DNA of 64,000 nt from Cryptomeria japonica (lineage: Eukaryota; Streptophyta; Pinopsida; Cupressales; Cupressaceae), in the NCBI RefSeq assembly GCF_030272615.1, contig NC_081414.1:313385664-313449663 (forward strand). The letters are read 5' to 3'. Below, in pieces: positions 44,391-55,695 of this stretch. The translations under genes and the position numbers were made by a program. Below the pieces are notes generated by a model. That model saw only the letters and a program-made list of their open reading frames with translations. It had not been told where the DNA came from and did not search any database. Every line of letters begins with the position of its first letter. Within the stretch, counting starts at the first letter, position 1.

Positions 44391-46044
44391 TAATTTCTAT
44401 ATCCTCTCCAAATCAGCTTGGCCATAAAGAACTCATTTATGTCTCTTATTCTTCTTAGGCCTGGACCTCCTTTATTTATAGGCTTGCAGACCTTCTCCCA
44501 AGCAATCAAGTTCATTCTCTTCTTCTCCTCATCCCTTGTCCATAAAAAAGTTCTCTGAATCTTTTCAATGGCCTCCGCATACTTAGCAGGGATTCTGAAC
44601 AAACTGATGGCGTAGAGAGGAATACTTTATAGAGTGGATTTCAGCAATTGAACCTTACCTGCTTGACTGAGAAGAGCACCCTTCTAGCCAAACAGCTTCT
44701 TGTGGAATTTATCCACCAAGGTTCCACAGAAAGTATCCGGAGGATCATGGCACAAGGGGAGCCCCAAGTAAGAAGCAGGCAGACTACCAATTTGACAACC
44801 CAGAATATTACTAATTTTAATCCTCCTTCTCTCCAGGGTATTGATAAAATAGAAAAAGCTTTTGGACCAGTTTATAAGTTGACCAGTGGCATCTCCATAG
44901 TTATCCAAAGCCTTTTTTAATCCTCTAGAATCCTTTACTGTAGCTTCCCCATTATTATAGAGTTGTAAACAAACTATTGATGGGAACATGTTTGATTCGC
45001 CGAAGAAGGATTCAAACCACAAAACTCCCTTTTCTCAACCATCTTACCAATACATCTCCCCAGACATTCTGCCATAATGATAAAGATAACTAGGGATAGA
45101 GGGTCCCCCTGCCTGAGACCTCTAGAAGCTTTAAAGAAAGGAGAGGGAGATCCATTCATTAAAACAGAGAAAGAGGCTGAAGAGACAAGTTGCTTGATAA
45201 GGCTAAAACTTCTGGACCTGAAGCCAAAAGCAAAGAGAACATCCATCATAAAATCCCAATCCACTCTATCATAGGCTTTAGAGAGGTCAAGCTTCAGAAA
45301 AAAACCTTCTTTTTTAGAGAAACTCAAAGAGTGGATGTTTTCATGGACAGAGATGATTGAATCCAAAAATTTTCTACCCGAGACAAAACCACTTTGCTGA
45401 GGTGAAATGATGGAGGGGAGCAACTTAATAATTCTAGAGGTAAGAACCTTGGAGATTATCTTATAAAGAGACTTGCATAGACTAATAGGTCTAAAGAGAT
45501 CTATTGAATCAGCCCCCATATTTTTGGGGATAAGAGCAATAAAAGTACCATTAACTTCTTTCAAAAAATTTCTAGCACTAAAAAATTCTTTCACAGCTCT
45601 GGTAACATCATCTCCAATAATATGCCAGTACATTTGAAAGAAGAACATGGGAAAGTCGTCCAGACCTAGGGCCTTGTTTCCCTCAAAGGAGTTGACAACT
45701 ATCAGAATTTCATCATGGGAAGGGATGGCAGTCAAGTGAGCATTCTGGTCATCCCCTAAAATGGTAGGTATATTGTCCAAGAGGTCCCTTTGGGCCCGTG
45801 TATCCAAATTTTGATCCTTAGCAAGTAAATTGGAGAAAAAGTCCATAGCAGCCCTACTCATGGGATCATCTTCTACAACACATCTGCCATTCACTTTAAT
45901 CTGAACAATTCTGTTAATGGCCTTATGTCTTAAGGTGGACATATGGAAGTATTTAGTATTTCTATCCCCTTCCTTCAACCAGACATTTCTTGATCTTTGT
46001 TTCCAGTAGGTTTCCTCTTTAGCTATAATATCATGATATCTCAT
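44390..46044 (-). pseudogene. LINE ORF2, reverse transcriptase, catalytic box lost
   Basis: Continues the endonuclease frame. Motifs are NGTFIALIPKN, DLFRPISLCKSLYKIISKVL, QQSGFVSGRKFLDS, FLKLDLSKAYDRVDWDFM (first catalytic Asp kept) and ASRGLRQGDPLS. The frame stops with TAG at 44976-44974, directly before the box that should read FVDD. Here that box reads FVYN, so both catalytic Asp residues are gone. A missing base in a G-run just after (44947-44950) shifts the frame. The next pieces (45022-44684, with YLGLPL, then 44602-44390, with FLWTRDEEKKRMNLIAWEKV) continue in the shifted frame, with stops at 44686-44684 (TAG) and two TAAs. Confidence 0.9.
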
Positions 46045-46104
46045 AAGAATAGCATCTTCAGTATCTCTAGACGTATTAGTATAGCCATTATTTTGTATCT
46101 CATC

Positions 46105-47040
46105 CTAGATTTCCTTGAGCTCTAATAGGGTTGTAGCTTTTGAAGTAAAGATATTCCCAAAGCATTCCTTATTCCACTTCTTCACATTGTCTTTAACAAT
46201 CTTCAACTTTTTGACCACTTTGTACATAGCATTTCCTTCAATACTGACCTGCCACCAGTCCTTGATCTTACTTTCCAGATCTGGGTGTCTAGTCCACATC
46301 TTTTCAAATCTATAAGGGAAATGCCTCCTTCTATTCTTTACCTCATCCGTAAAGGTTATTGGGTAATGATCTGATCCTGCGCTTATGTGAGAACATAAGG
46401 AGCAGTCATGAAGGTTAAACCAATCTAAGGAAAGGAGAGCTCTATCAAGTCTAACCTGAATCAAGTTCTCACCACTTCTTCTGTTAGTCCCAGTGTATTT
46501 GATTCCTTACAACTCCAGGTCATGAATAAAATTATTGTTTATGAAATCCATCAAGTCCAATCTACTTTCCAGATTAGCTTGACTCCCTCCCATTTTCTCA
46601 TTTTCCTTCAAGGGGGTGTTGAAATCTCCCATAATTATCCAGCTGTCCTCAGCAAACCTGCTTCTTAACCCAGTAAGATTTCTCCACATCTCACTTCTAC
46701 CAGTCTTTGTGTTAGGATCATATAAGTTAGTTAGGACCCATGTGGTGCCATTCTTATGGTGCTTAAATCTAATGTAAGCCAAGTTGTTGTCCTGAATCAG
46801 AACCTCATCTTCTACATTGTTTTTGTTCCAGAATGTAACAATTCCTCCCGATGCACCTTCTGAACTCCCTCCACTGAATCCTCCATTTTTGAACATATTT
46901 AGACTTTCAACTTTATCTTTTGCCATCTTAGTTTCTTGAATCAAAAAACTATCAAGGTTTTTATCTCTAATCATACTTTTAACTAAATCATGTTTCTAAG
47001 GGTTGTTCAATCCTTGAATATTCCAAGAGATGATTTTCAT
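46105..47040 (-). pseudogene. LINE ORF2, endonuclease (APE-type)
   Basis: The endonuclease that nicks target DNA. The start ATG is at 47040, giving KIISWNIQGLN, whose Asn is a conserved catalytic position. Then come FLIQETKM (catalytic Glu), WVLTNLYDP, WIIMGDFNTPL (Asp/Asn pair), IQVRLDRALLS and SDHYPI (Asp/His pair, about 46375). All active-site motifs are present. In-frame stops in this one frame are TAG at 46998-46996, TAA near 46509 and TAG at 46107-46105. The frame stays open between them and continues into reverse transcriptase. Confidence 0.85.
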
Positions 47041-47255
47041 GGACTTTTAGAAATACCTACCTCAAAGATGGTTCTTTGGGTACCATCTGCTATATTCCTG
47101 CTTGTTTCCATTGATCTCTTTTTGGCATTTGAATATCTTCCTGGAAAAGTGTGTTGTGCTCCTACATCCCCAAGCCTGCTTCTGGTGTTTCTAGTCAACG
47201 TACTATTGATGAGGTTATTGTTATTCTTTTTTTTTTGCTTGTTCTTTCTTTTGTC

Positions 47256-48878
47256 CTATGCTACTTCTTCTTCCTCCTGCTTTGTTTCATTCTTCCCTAG
47301 CGCCTTTTTGATATCTTCCTCATCTCCCCATTTTGGATCTTGTTCCTCAGAAAAGGCCAGCTTTACTTTTGTTGGGGAAGCTAATGAGATTTCTGATAGC
47401 CCTTGGCCCAGGATGTTATCAGGTTGGGCCTCCTGATACCAATCTAATTCTTTATCTTGATCTTGAGATTTTAAGACGAGGTTAAAATTATCTCCTTCCT
47501 CTTTGTTATCTATGGGCTTTTTATCTCCTTTTTTCTCACCTTTATCTGAGACCAACTCTGTCTTATCCTCTTCCAGTTCCTCTTTCTGATTGTTGTCTTT
47601 TTTTCCATGCTCTGAATCCTTATCACTCAGCTCCAACTCCTGATGGTCTATTTTTATGCTATCTACTTTCTTTGGTTCGTTTCCCACTTCACTGGTGAGT
47701 TCTTCCTTCGTCCGTCCAATCTGAGACTGTTTCTCCTGATCTGGGTCATTGGACTCCAAGGCTTTTAGAGGCTTATCCACTTTCTTCCAAACCTTAGTTT
47801 GGAGGTAGGATTTACCCTCGATACTTGGGCATTTTTTAGCCCAATGTCCAACTTTTTTACAATGAAAGCAGGCAAAAGGGATTGTTTCATAAACAATGTT
47901 CTGCTTCCACTTCCCCAGTTTAGATTCTATCTCTATTTCCTCTGGCAAGTTCATATCAGGTCCAACTCCAACACAAATCCTAGCATAAATCAGCCTTCTT
48001 CCGGATTTCATAATCTGGTCAATAGCGATAAGCTCCCCGAAGGTATTGGCTATTCCTGCAAAAACATATTCCTCCCAGAATTCCATTGGAAGCCCAGGGA
48101 ATTTAACCCACACCAGGACTTGGACCAAAAAATTCTTTCCTTTTGCTACATTAGGGTACCACTTTTGGATGTACATGATGTGTTTACCTATTGCCCATGA
48201 CCCACTACAGAGAATGTTTCTTCTATCCTCATCACAAGAGAAAGAAAAGGATAGACAACCTTTGTTCATTGCAACCACATCAACCTGACCTTTCAAATTC
48301 CACTTTCTTTTGACAAATCCATGAATGATCTCTATATTAGGTCTAGACCCAAAAAAATTACCGATCAATGTATTTTCCATTCTAGCAATGTTTTGGTCTA
48401 TGATTTTGTCTGGAATAGCAATAGCGAACTTACCCTGAGACACATTTGAGGTGTTTTTAACAGGAGGCGATGAGGACTTACATTTAGGTTTAACCCCAAA
48501 CAGAGAGGACCACTTACATGTATGTCCATTCAAACTGGGTCCCCCCTTAAGATCCTCGGGGGTCGACGAAAGAACCTTTTTCGGATGATCTTTTCCTTCC
48601 ACCATGTTCTTTGAACCACTAGTCGCTTGTTGTCCTTGAGCTCCTTCCGAGTTGCCGACTTCTATTTTTGAAGTTTGAACCTACCCTTTCCCGCTCTCAT
48701 CTACTAGCCGCTCTTCACGTGGTCTTGGTCCTCCCCCTAAGTCCCCCAACTCTAAGAGAGCATCGAGATCCTTACTATCTGAGCGCCCTCCATCTGCAAG
48801 AATCTCTAAATCATCTGCCTCTAGCTGTCCGACGCCGAACCAGAACTCCCGCTCAAATTTGAATTCTGGGTCTGACAT
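47256..48878 (-). pseudogene. LINE ORF1 (DUF4283, CCHC zinc knuckle)
   Basis: RNA-binding ORF1 of a plant L1-type LINE. From ATG 48878 the frame runs 541 codons to 47256 with one in-frame TAG at 48683-48681; an ATG at 48605 follows it in the same frame. A DUF4283-type region lies at about 48330-47960 (GCLSFSFSCDEDRR, CSGSWAIG, FLVQVLVWVKFPGLPMEFW). A CCHC knuckle CFHCKKVGHWAKKC follows at about 47867-47826. The C-terminal third is highly charged and rich in Lys, Glu and Asp. The single stop makes this the best-kept ORF of the element. ORF2 starts 216 bases downstream. Confidence 0.85.
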
Positions 48879-48903
48879 GGTTGTTGGAGTAGTTAGTCAA
48901 CAT

Positions 48904-49860
48904 TAATGAAACAACCACAATTCACGGGTCGATAACAGATTGATGCGGCTTGAGAAAGAATGATCAACAGAGAAAGATCAGGGAGTTGTTGGCACTTGGA
49001 TCAAAGCAAGGAAATCAAATTGCAAGAGGACCACGAGAAGGAAACAACTGAGATATTTATGGTGTTTTGATAGATGTAGGTCGATATACAAGACCACATT
49101 TTCTAAGTTTAGAAAAGGTGTATTGGAAGGCACGTTAATGGTGGTGATGTGCAGACAACTGTCTTGGGGATCAGATTGAATGAGACCCGATTGGATTTGG
49201 TTTGCCTCAGGGTCGACCAAGAAACCCTAACCACCTGAAATTTGAATTGGCTTTTGGCGAGAAAACTATATTATAAATATGCAAGACAAAGATATTGTTT
49301 AGGGTTGCTGAAGAGTGAAGGAGAGTGTGAAATTGTTGTTTGAGAGATGAAGAGATAAACACTTGAAGTGTTTATGAGTGAAGACTATACTGGTAGGGAG
49401 AAGCAGGGTAAACCAGTGTTAGGAATAAACCGGCAAAGTGAGCATAGAATGCAGAGGTGAAAATCTCAAGGAAGCAATATCTGATAGAGAGTAATCAAGT
49501 GTGACATGATTTTCAGCAGAACAGAGGGATAAAATATTAAGCAGAGCTAGAGTCAACATAAAGGCTAAGTTGCAGTGTGTATTGTGCTAATACAAACCAG
49601 TAAGTTAGAAATCGGTAGTGCAAAACTTTGAAGGGTTGCAAAACTTCATTTGCAGCAAGGATCTCATTTGTATAACTGAGTTTAAATATTGTTTCACTGA
49701 GTAGGAGCTTAGTGTAGGGGTTGTAGCTCCTTTAGGTTGTATCCTATAAACTGTGCAGGGGTTGGTGCTCCTTGGGTTGGTGCCCTAAAGTTGTAATAAG
49801 AAATTTTACACTGTGAGGCTGGATTGGAGCAAAAGATCTCCAACAGCTATTCTGGTGCAG
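48904..49860 (+). mobile_element. Right part of the interrupted LTR, promoter region
   Basis: LTR sequence right of the LINE. A TATA-like TATAAATAT lies at 49272-49280. Downstream text such as tgcaggggttggtgctcctt is of the R-region type seen in Copia LTRs. No coding capacity. Confidence 0.55.
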
Positions 49861-51580
49861 GAGCACCTTCACAATTTTGGCTTGTTTGATCCTGATGGGA
49901 TCATGAATTTAATTACGGACTATTGTAAGAGTCCAAGTGTGTGTTTTATGTTTCATTATGGTTTAGGTTTATCTTAGAGTGGTTTAGATAATTTTTCACA
50001 AGTTTTCTTTCCAGTTTTGGCCCATAATGCCTTGTAAGCCAAAAATGCACTCAGAGTCAAAAATTGCTAATGTTGTCAAGCAACATTTTGACAAAAAGTG
50101 AGAAAAGTTGTAAAATCACTCTACAAGATAGTTATGGACACCATAATGGTTGGAATGGTTTGAGTGTGCCTATATAAGGACACTTCAAACATTGTAAATG
50201 GGTTGGCTTGGTATTAGAAAGAGGAATTTAATGAAATATGACTGTTTTTCATGCTTTTTAAGCTAAATCTATTGTAACAGTCCGTACAGAGCACTATTTC
50301 CGTACTGTTCTTTCATAGGAGTTTGTGTCAGGGGTTTGTGGCTTAAAAATGCAACAACTTGAATAATCCAGGTTTGGGCTCCCAAAAATGGACTTGGTCA
50401 AGTTGGTATACATGTACATAGTGTATATATGTCTCATTTTGTGCCAGAGCTATGATTGGAAGAAGGATTTGAGTGAATACTAGGCAAGTATGGGTTACTT
50501 GGCTAGTATCATGGACAAAAACTCAAAATTTGCACCCAAAAATAATTGGAGTGGAAAACTCTATGAGACAGAGGTCTGAGCATGTTCCCAAGGGTGTTGA
50601 GAGTCATTTTGGTTGATTAGAGCAGGTTGTTTTCTATAAGACATTCTCAGTTTGGTTGCATAACAGTGAGTTCACTGTTTTTTGTGAATTAAATGACAGT
50701 TTCAGTTTGAATGCCATATGTTTGGATAAATGCATGTAGGCAAAAAATAGAGGAGGGCTCCACATGGTGTGGTAGAAGATTCTTGACAGTTTGGTAGCTT
50801 GATTAGTGAAGGAGTAGTGGTTTCCAATGTTGTTTGGGTCTAAACCCTAGTAAACCCTACTAAAATGCCTAAAATGGTGGACAGTCCCCAAACAACCTCC
50901 TCAGCAACTAAAACTACAAAAATCCTTGAGCCTTGACATTTTTAATAGCATCCAATACAACTCCTAAGGTGTAATTGGCCATCGTTGGTCAGTATGAGCA
51001 AAAATACCTCAAATTAGGCCTACTCGACTAGTAGCCCTTTTCAACCTTGTTTTGTAAAAAAGTGTGAACCCGATTTGTGCAAGGTTAAATGGTCTTGAAG
51101 AACCATTGGAATCCATTTGAAAACACTCAAGAAAGCCTCCTAACACCTCAGTATGAGCAGGGTTACTATATTTGGGGTTTAGACCTATGAGAAGGGTTTG
51201 AGTAAGTGTTGAGCAAATGAGCTTGAACTAGGTCTTTGAGAACAAAACCAAGAGCAAGATTTTAACTCCTTGTCTAAACCTTTTGAGGAAGCTAAATGCT
51301 ACTAAGGAACGGTATTAACAATGTGTGGTGAGCAGGGGTATTAGGGTGTTGAAATTGAAGGGTTGAGGAATAAGAGCATGGTAGGTTGAGTTGAGAAAAT
51401 GTATGAACAAATGATGGGAAGAGCTCAAGGAGGAAGTTTTGGGTTTGAGTGAAGTTTGTGAACATTGAAAGTGGGCCTTATCAGAGAACCAAAACCTTTC
51501 CTCTCTCATTTGAAGGAGTCTCTTAACAAGTAAGATTAAACTTAGCTTTAATTGGTCCTCTTGTGGGCTTCTCCCTCTCA
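49860..51580 (+). mobile_element. Possible further LTR insertion, ends not fixed
   Basis: This stretch interrupts Copia R/U5-type text. It carries its own TATA-like sequence (cctatataaggacac, about 50168-50182) followed by a region resembling an LTR R segment. No gag or pol coding is seen, and no target-site duplication or TG/CA ends could be assigned. Confidence 0.35.
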
Positions 51581-52610
51581 TGTTCTCACTGAGGTTTTTA
51601 CCACATTGGGTTTTCCTCATATATCTGGTATTGTGTGATGCATTTTTGTGTATGAGTTATGTTGATGTTATAGAAAATTCTTTCACACACTGAGTCTGCA
51701 CTATTTGGGCTACCGGTTACCACTCAGATTGTTTTATCTAGTATAGGTAAATCTCTGTTGAATAAAAAGTGGTTAAATCACTTATTCACCCCCCTCTCAG
51801 TGATCCATTGTGTCCAACAATCACCATCTGTATTACATAGGCGCTCTACAAGTCCAAATACTTCTACTTTAGTTGTGTTAACTACACAAGTTTAAATTTA
51901 TTTTGAGTATGATCTATGGGAATTTATACATTATTTGTGTTGTCACGTTATTAAAGGTCATGCATCGCCATTGATGTTGCAATTTTGGGGGTATTGGTAT
52001 TCTCATATTAATAAAAATGGGGAGAGATTAGACACAAAGGTTCAAATTGATGGTAAAAGGGGTGGAAAATTATGGGCCATAGAGAAGCATACCAAGATGA
52101 TGATATGTTATGAGGGTAATAAATATCGTATTGATGTCACATATAGGCATATTCATTGCAAGAGGGATTTTGAGACAGGGACCCCATTTGAATCATTGAC
52201 ATACAACTTTTGTAAGATGATTCCTGAATGTAATGACTTTAGGATGTGTTTATATCGTGAATCAAGGTGTGCCAATAAAAGACATGGGAGGGATACAGGG
52301 AGAGGGAGAAGACTAGACTATTTGACTCGAAATGAGCTCAGAATAGTTGTTAGGGTTTCAAATGCTAGCCAAAGATCAATAATGTGAGCTCTTTGGTGGT
52401 ATAAGACAAAGGTTGTTATACTCTCTATTAGAATGAGATCCCTAAAGGAGAATTTGTTTGAATTGACAAAAAGGAAGGATGTCTTTAGGTTTTGCAAGGA
52501 TGTGTGTGAGGTACATAAACAAGGAAAATTACAAGGTAAAGATCCAATTTGAGATTTTGTCAAGGATATCTTTCACAACCTGATGCATCCATCCATTAAA
52601 TACCTTTATG

Positions 52611-52648
52611 AGATTATCAATTTACGGGGAGATTATCAATTTACGGGG
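52611..52648 (+). repeat. 19-bp tandem duplication in the unnamed gene
   Basis: agattatcaatttacgggg occurs twice in a row. Nineteen bases is not a multiple of three, so it shifts the frame of the decayed gene here. Confidence 0.9.
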
Positions 52649-53760
52649 AGGTCATAGATTATATATCTTTATTAGCTTGAATCTGAATGGTCCTTCAATT
52701 TCTACAACTTTGAGACAAGTTACAAAGTCATTGGCATATATCCCGAGGGAGCACAACTACATTTTTGAGGCAATAGGAAAAGTGTATGCTTCTCATGAAA
52801 CCAAACATGGTATAGATGGCACACTTCCTATGTACCTTGTTGAAGATGAAACTATTGTGAAAAAGTATGTTAGGTGGGTAGCAAAAAGTGATACATTGCT
52901 GGGTTTTTTGTGGTAATAAAGAAGAACATCAATGTCAATCACATTTCTTTGTGATAGTCAATGAGGGAGTTGCAAGCTATGATATCATAACAGATTCTTT
53001 TAAGAACAATGTTATTGGCCATTATGCATGTGCTATTATTTCAAACCCTTTACATGAAAAGATTCCTCGTTTGGTTGTGGCTGTTAATAATGCATGCAAT
53101 AGGTTCAATACAAATTTTGTTCATCAACAATGGGAAAAAATAGAATTTTTGTGGAAGAGACATGTGGAAAAAATTTTGGGACCTATTGTTGGTAATTCCT
53201 TAAATGGGGATAGTAGAAGAAGATAACTTATGTTGATGGACTATTGTTCAACAAAAGGTATTCGATATCAAATCCTTGGGAAGATTGCAGACTAAGTGGG
53301 TTGTACAATTGTTTCAATTTACAAGATTGCATGACCATGACTGCATCCACAATGGAAAAAATCTAGTGATTATTTAGAGGTCGATGAGATTTGATTATAG
53401 GAGAAGAGATGATAAGTTTTAATCATGTTAGGATGGTTTATAACACTTTTGAAGTGGATGATCACAAGCTTAAAAGTGAAGATATAGAGAGGATAGATTG
53501 ACAAAATTGGGGTTCGGCACAATGCATTGCTTCAAGGCATGTTCAGAGGTATTTGAAAGAGATGAGAAGTACATCTAGTGGAAGGGTAGAGAGGACACTA
53601 GGCACATAGACATATCTAATATTTTTTGCTAACTACATTGACTCTTTGGAAAAGAGTGTGAATTGATTCATGAGTTCATCATTTATTCATGTTATGGTTA
53701 TGTTGGCTATGAAAAGAATCTAACAATAATGTCAACATAAATTTCATCAACAGATAGGCA

Positions 53761-54058
53761 TATCAAGATGTGAAAATTTCTTGCCACTTTGTAGTTTGAG
53801 AATGTTTCAAGATCAATACTCTCACTTATCATGTGTTTTGCACCTGACTAGGTGAGATATATGTAAGAACTTCTTCAGCGAATTTGGTGGGATGGTTGCA
53901 GCAGAAATGACCTATGATTTCACTGGCTTGCTTCATGTCATTGGAACCCTTAGTAGAGTTGCATAAGAAGAACCAAATCCCCAAGGTCTTCATTTTAACA
54001 AACCTCATAAGAAGCAAGAAAGTATCTAGAATACATTACACCAAGAAAGGATACAAAA
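53761..54058. other. Spacer, no feature recognised
   Basis: About 300 bp between the unnamed gene and the Copia element. A minus-strand frame at 54017-53829 has no recognised similarity. Confidence 0.4.
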
Positions 54059-54981
54059 TGTTGTGAGTAAGTTAAGTAGCGAAACAACTTCCTACACTAA
54101 CCTTGAGAGGAGGGTAATGCAAATAATTTTACCAGATCGTTGCACCAGTTACAAAAACTTAACAAAAATAGACACAATAGCATGCATACCACAACACAGT
54201 GATTTAAATGGGGAAAACCCTTTTGAGAGAAAAACCCCACACTCCAAAAGCCACCCGATATATTATTCAGCAATAAAAAACAAATTACAGTATACTTGCA
54301 GAGACAGCTCTTCACATGAGTACCACTAATCAGAGATTCAAAGGTAACTCAATAGCCATAATACGTAACTCAATAGCCATAATACTCTTACACACAACTT
54401 CTATCTCACACACCTCATATATAGGACATACAATGCAAGAAACTGTCAAACAGTATTACAAAACCATGGGCTAAAACCACCCAATAAAGTAGAGTCGACC
54501 TTATCTTCATTTTGGATGCCCTATGACATGTCAAAACATACATCAAAATCTATCCCTCCCTTTTATAGCTCACTTATGTGTCTGATGCATTTTATATTTC
54601 CTATTTTAGGAGTACAAACTTTCAGAGGCCATAACTTGTGAACTGTGTGTCATATTGATGAACTGTTTGAAGTGTTAGAAAGCTTGTGAAGTTATCTATC
54701 ACCTCATAAACCGTTACGCCATTTACACCCATTTTTTAGGGCATTTTAGAGCCTCTAAAGTCCTCAAGATTAAATTTGAACCTTTCATTGTACCCCTCCA
54801 AAACGGAAACTTTAATATCTCCAAAGCTACCTATGATCTTGCGATGTAACTTTACCATAATGATTACCTAGCCAACCAAAAGCTTCGGGTAGAATTTCAC
54901 ACCATTTTTTGCTCAAACAAAAACTTACTATAAATAGTAACTTCATGTAAATGAAAGATTGAGACACCATTTTTCCCAACA
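54059..54981 (-). repeat. 3' LTR of the minus-strand Copia element
   Basis: On the minus strand it starts TGTTGGGAAAAATGG at 54981 and ends CTCACAACA at 54059 (923 bp). It has a TATA-like TATAAAAGG (54568-54560) and U5-type text agggttttccccatttaaat. It follows directly after a polypurine tract. The 5 bp on the outer side are caaaa; the partner site is not in view. Confidence 0.8.
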
Positions 54982-54993
54982 TTCTCCCACTTG
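54982..54993 (-). other. Polypurine tract of the Copia element
   Basis: aagtgggagaa on the minus strand abuts the 3' LTR start, as plus-strand priming requires. Confidence 0.75.
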
Positions 54994-55035
54994 TCGAACA
55001 CCTTGCAAGAGAAAAGGGAGTATCAACACAATAAA

Positions 55036-55695
55036 TTAATTTCTAGTGGCCATGAGGCCCATAGACTCTGAACACCATTTGATATTCTTTGTGCTCACAA
55101 CCTTAGTTAAAGAATCTGCAAGATTCATCAAAGTTTCTACCTTGACCAGCTTCACCCTACCATCTTTGACCATATCTCTGACAAAATGATACTGAACATT
55201 AATGTGCTTGGTCCGAGCATGAAATGCTGGGTTCTTAGCTAGGGAGATCGCACTCTGACTGTCACAATAAACTATTACTGCACCTTGTTTTATTCCAATA
55301 TCCAAACATAGTCTCTCAAGACAAATGGCTTCTTTATAAGCAAGAGTAGCTGCCATATACTCTGCTTCTATAGTGGAAAAAGCAACCACAACCTGTCACT
55401 TACTCATCTAACTAATTTCACCACCAAATAAAGTAAATGCATAAGCACTGGTGGATCTTCTGCTATCAATATCACCTGCCTAGTTTGAATCCACATAACC
55501 ATGAATATCAAGGGAAATAATGTCTCCAACCAAATTACCTTGATAACACAAAGAATATGCTGAGGTACCCTTCAAATATCTGAAGAATCTTTTGACTACA
55601 TCCCAATGAACTCTACCAAGATTAGACATATATCTGGAAATAACTCCCTCTACTTGGGCAATGTCTAGTCTAGTACAGACCATAGCATACATCAA
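55036..55695 (-). pseudogene. Copia RNase H and preceding connection, broken
   Basis: 55695-55480 carries TRLDIAQVEGVISRYMSN and VHWDVVKRFFRYLKGT, the usual link after reverse transcriptase, ending at a TAG (55482-55480) where Copia proteins normally have Trp. After further stops, 55389-55036 gives STIEAEYMAATLAYKEAICL (catalytic Glu), VIYCDSQSAISLAKNP-like (Asp), RTKHINVQYHFVRD and ADSLTK (Asp). RNase H motifs are intact but the frame is not. Confidence 0.9.

Larger units (their letters stand above)
40849..48896 (-). mobile_element. Near-full-length L1-type LINE with three ORFs
   Basis: An 8-kb minus-strand LINE inserted into a Copia-type LTR. In order: ORF1 (48878-47256), ORF2 with endonuclease, reverse transcriptase, zf-RVT and RNase H (47040-42850), ORF3 (42807-41070), and a 3' end reading TTAATCAAAACC. 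The flanks share tcaacat (40842-40848 and 48897-48903), a possible 7-bp target-site duplication. ORF1's ATG lies only 18 bases from the inferred 5' end, so the 5' untranslated region may be truncated. Each ORF is damaged, mainly by in-frame TAGs and single-base frameshifts. Confidence 0.85.
40367..51819 (+). mobile_element. Copia-type solo LTR, interrupted by later insertions
   Basis: It begins TGTTGGCATTGAGTTGCC at 40367 and ends GTGTCCAACA at 51819. Flanking 5-mers atcat (40362-40366) and atcac (51820-51824) match at four of five bases. The right end carries ttattcacccccctctcagtg, the same block found at the ends of the LTRs at 11444 and 58736. The left part (40367-40848) and right part (48904-51819) are separated by a LINE. 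The right part seems to contain a further insertion at about 49860-51580, because Copia R/U5-type text stops near 49850 and resumes as gaggtttttaccacattggg at 51588. Confidence 0.7.
39892..53760 (+). pseudogene. Unnamed transposon-like gene, split by nested insertions
   Basis: Two plus-strand stretches, 39892-40361 and 51820-53760, appear to be one decayed gene interrupted by the LTR at 40367-51819. The left part ends in a GRPKKPTNDNSQQSLTRF linker. The right part has EYDLWEFIHYLCCHVIKGHA, DYLTRNELRIVVR, YLVEDETIVKKYVRW then KSDTLLGF, IISNPLHEKIPRLVVAVNNA and VGNSLNGDSRRR. Weaker frames continue to about 53760. I believe I have seen related uncharacterised proteins in element-rich eukaryotic genomes, but I cannot name the family. 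Frames change several times; one cause is a 19-bp tandem duplication at 52611-52648. The conserved acidic residues might be catalytic, which is untested. Confidence 0.55.

Noticed and set aside
48984-51819. An LTR starting at TGTTGGCACTTGG (48984)
   Set aside because: No target-site duplication fits this start, whereas 40367 gives atcat/atcac with the 51819 end.
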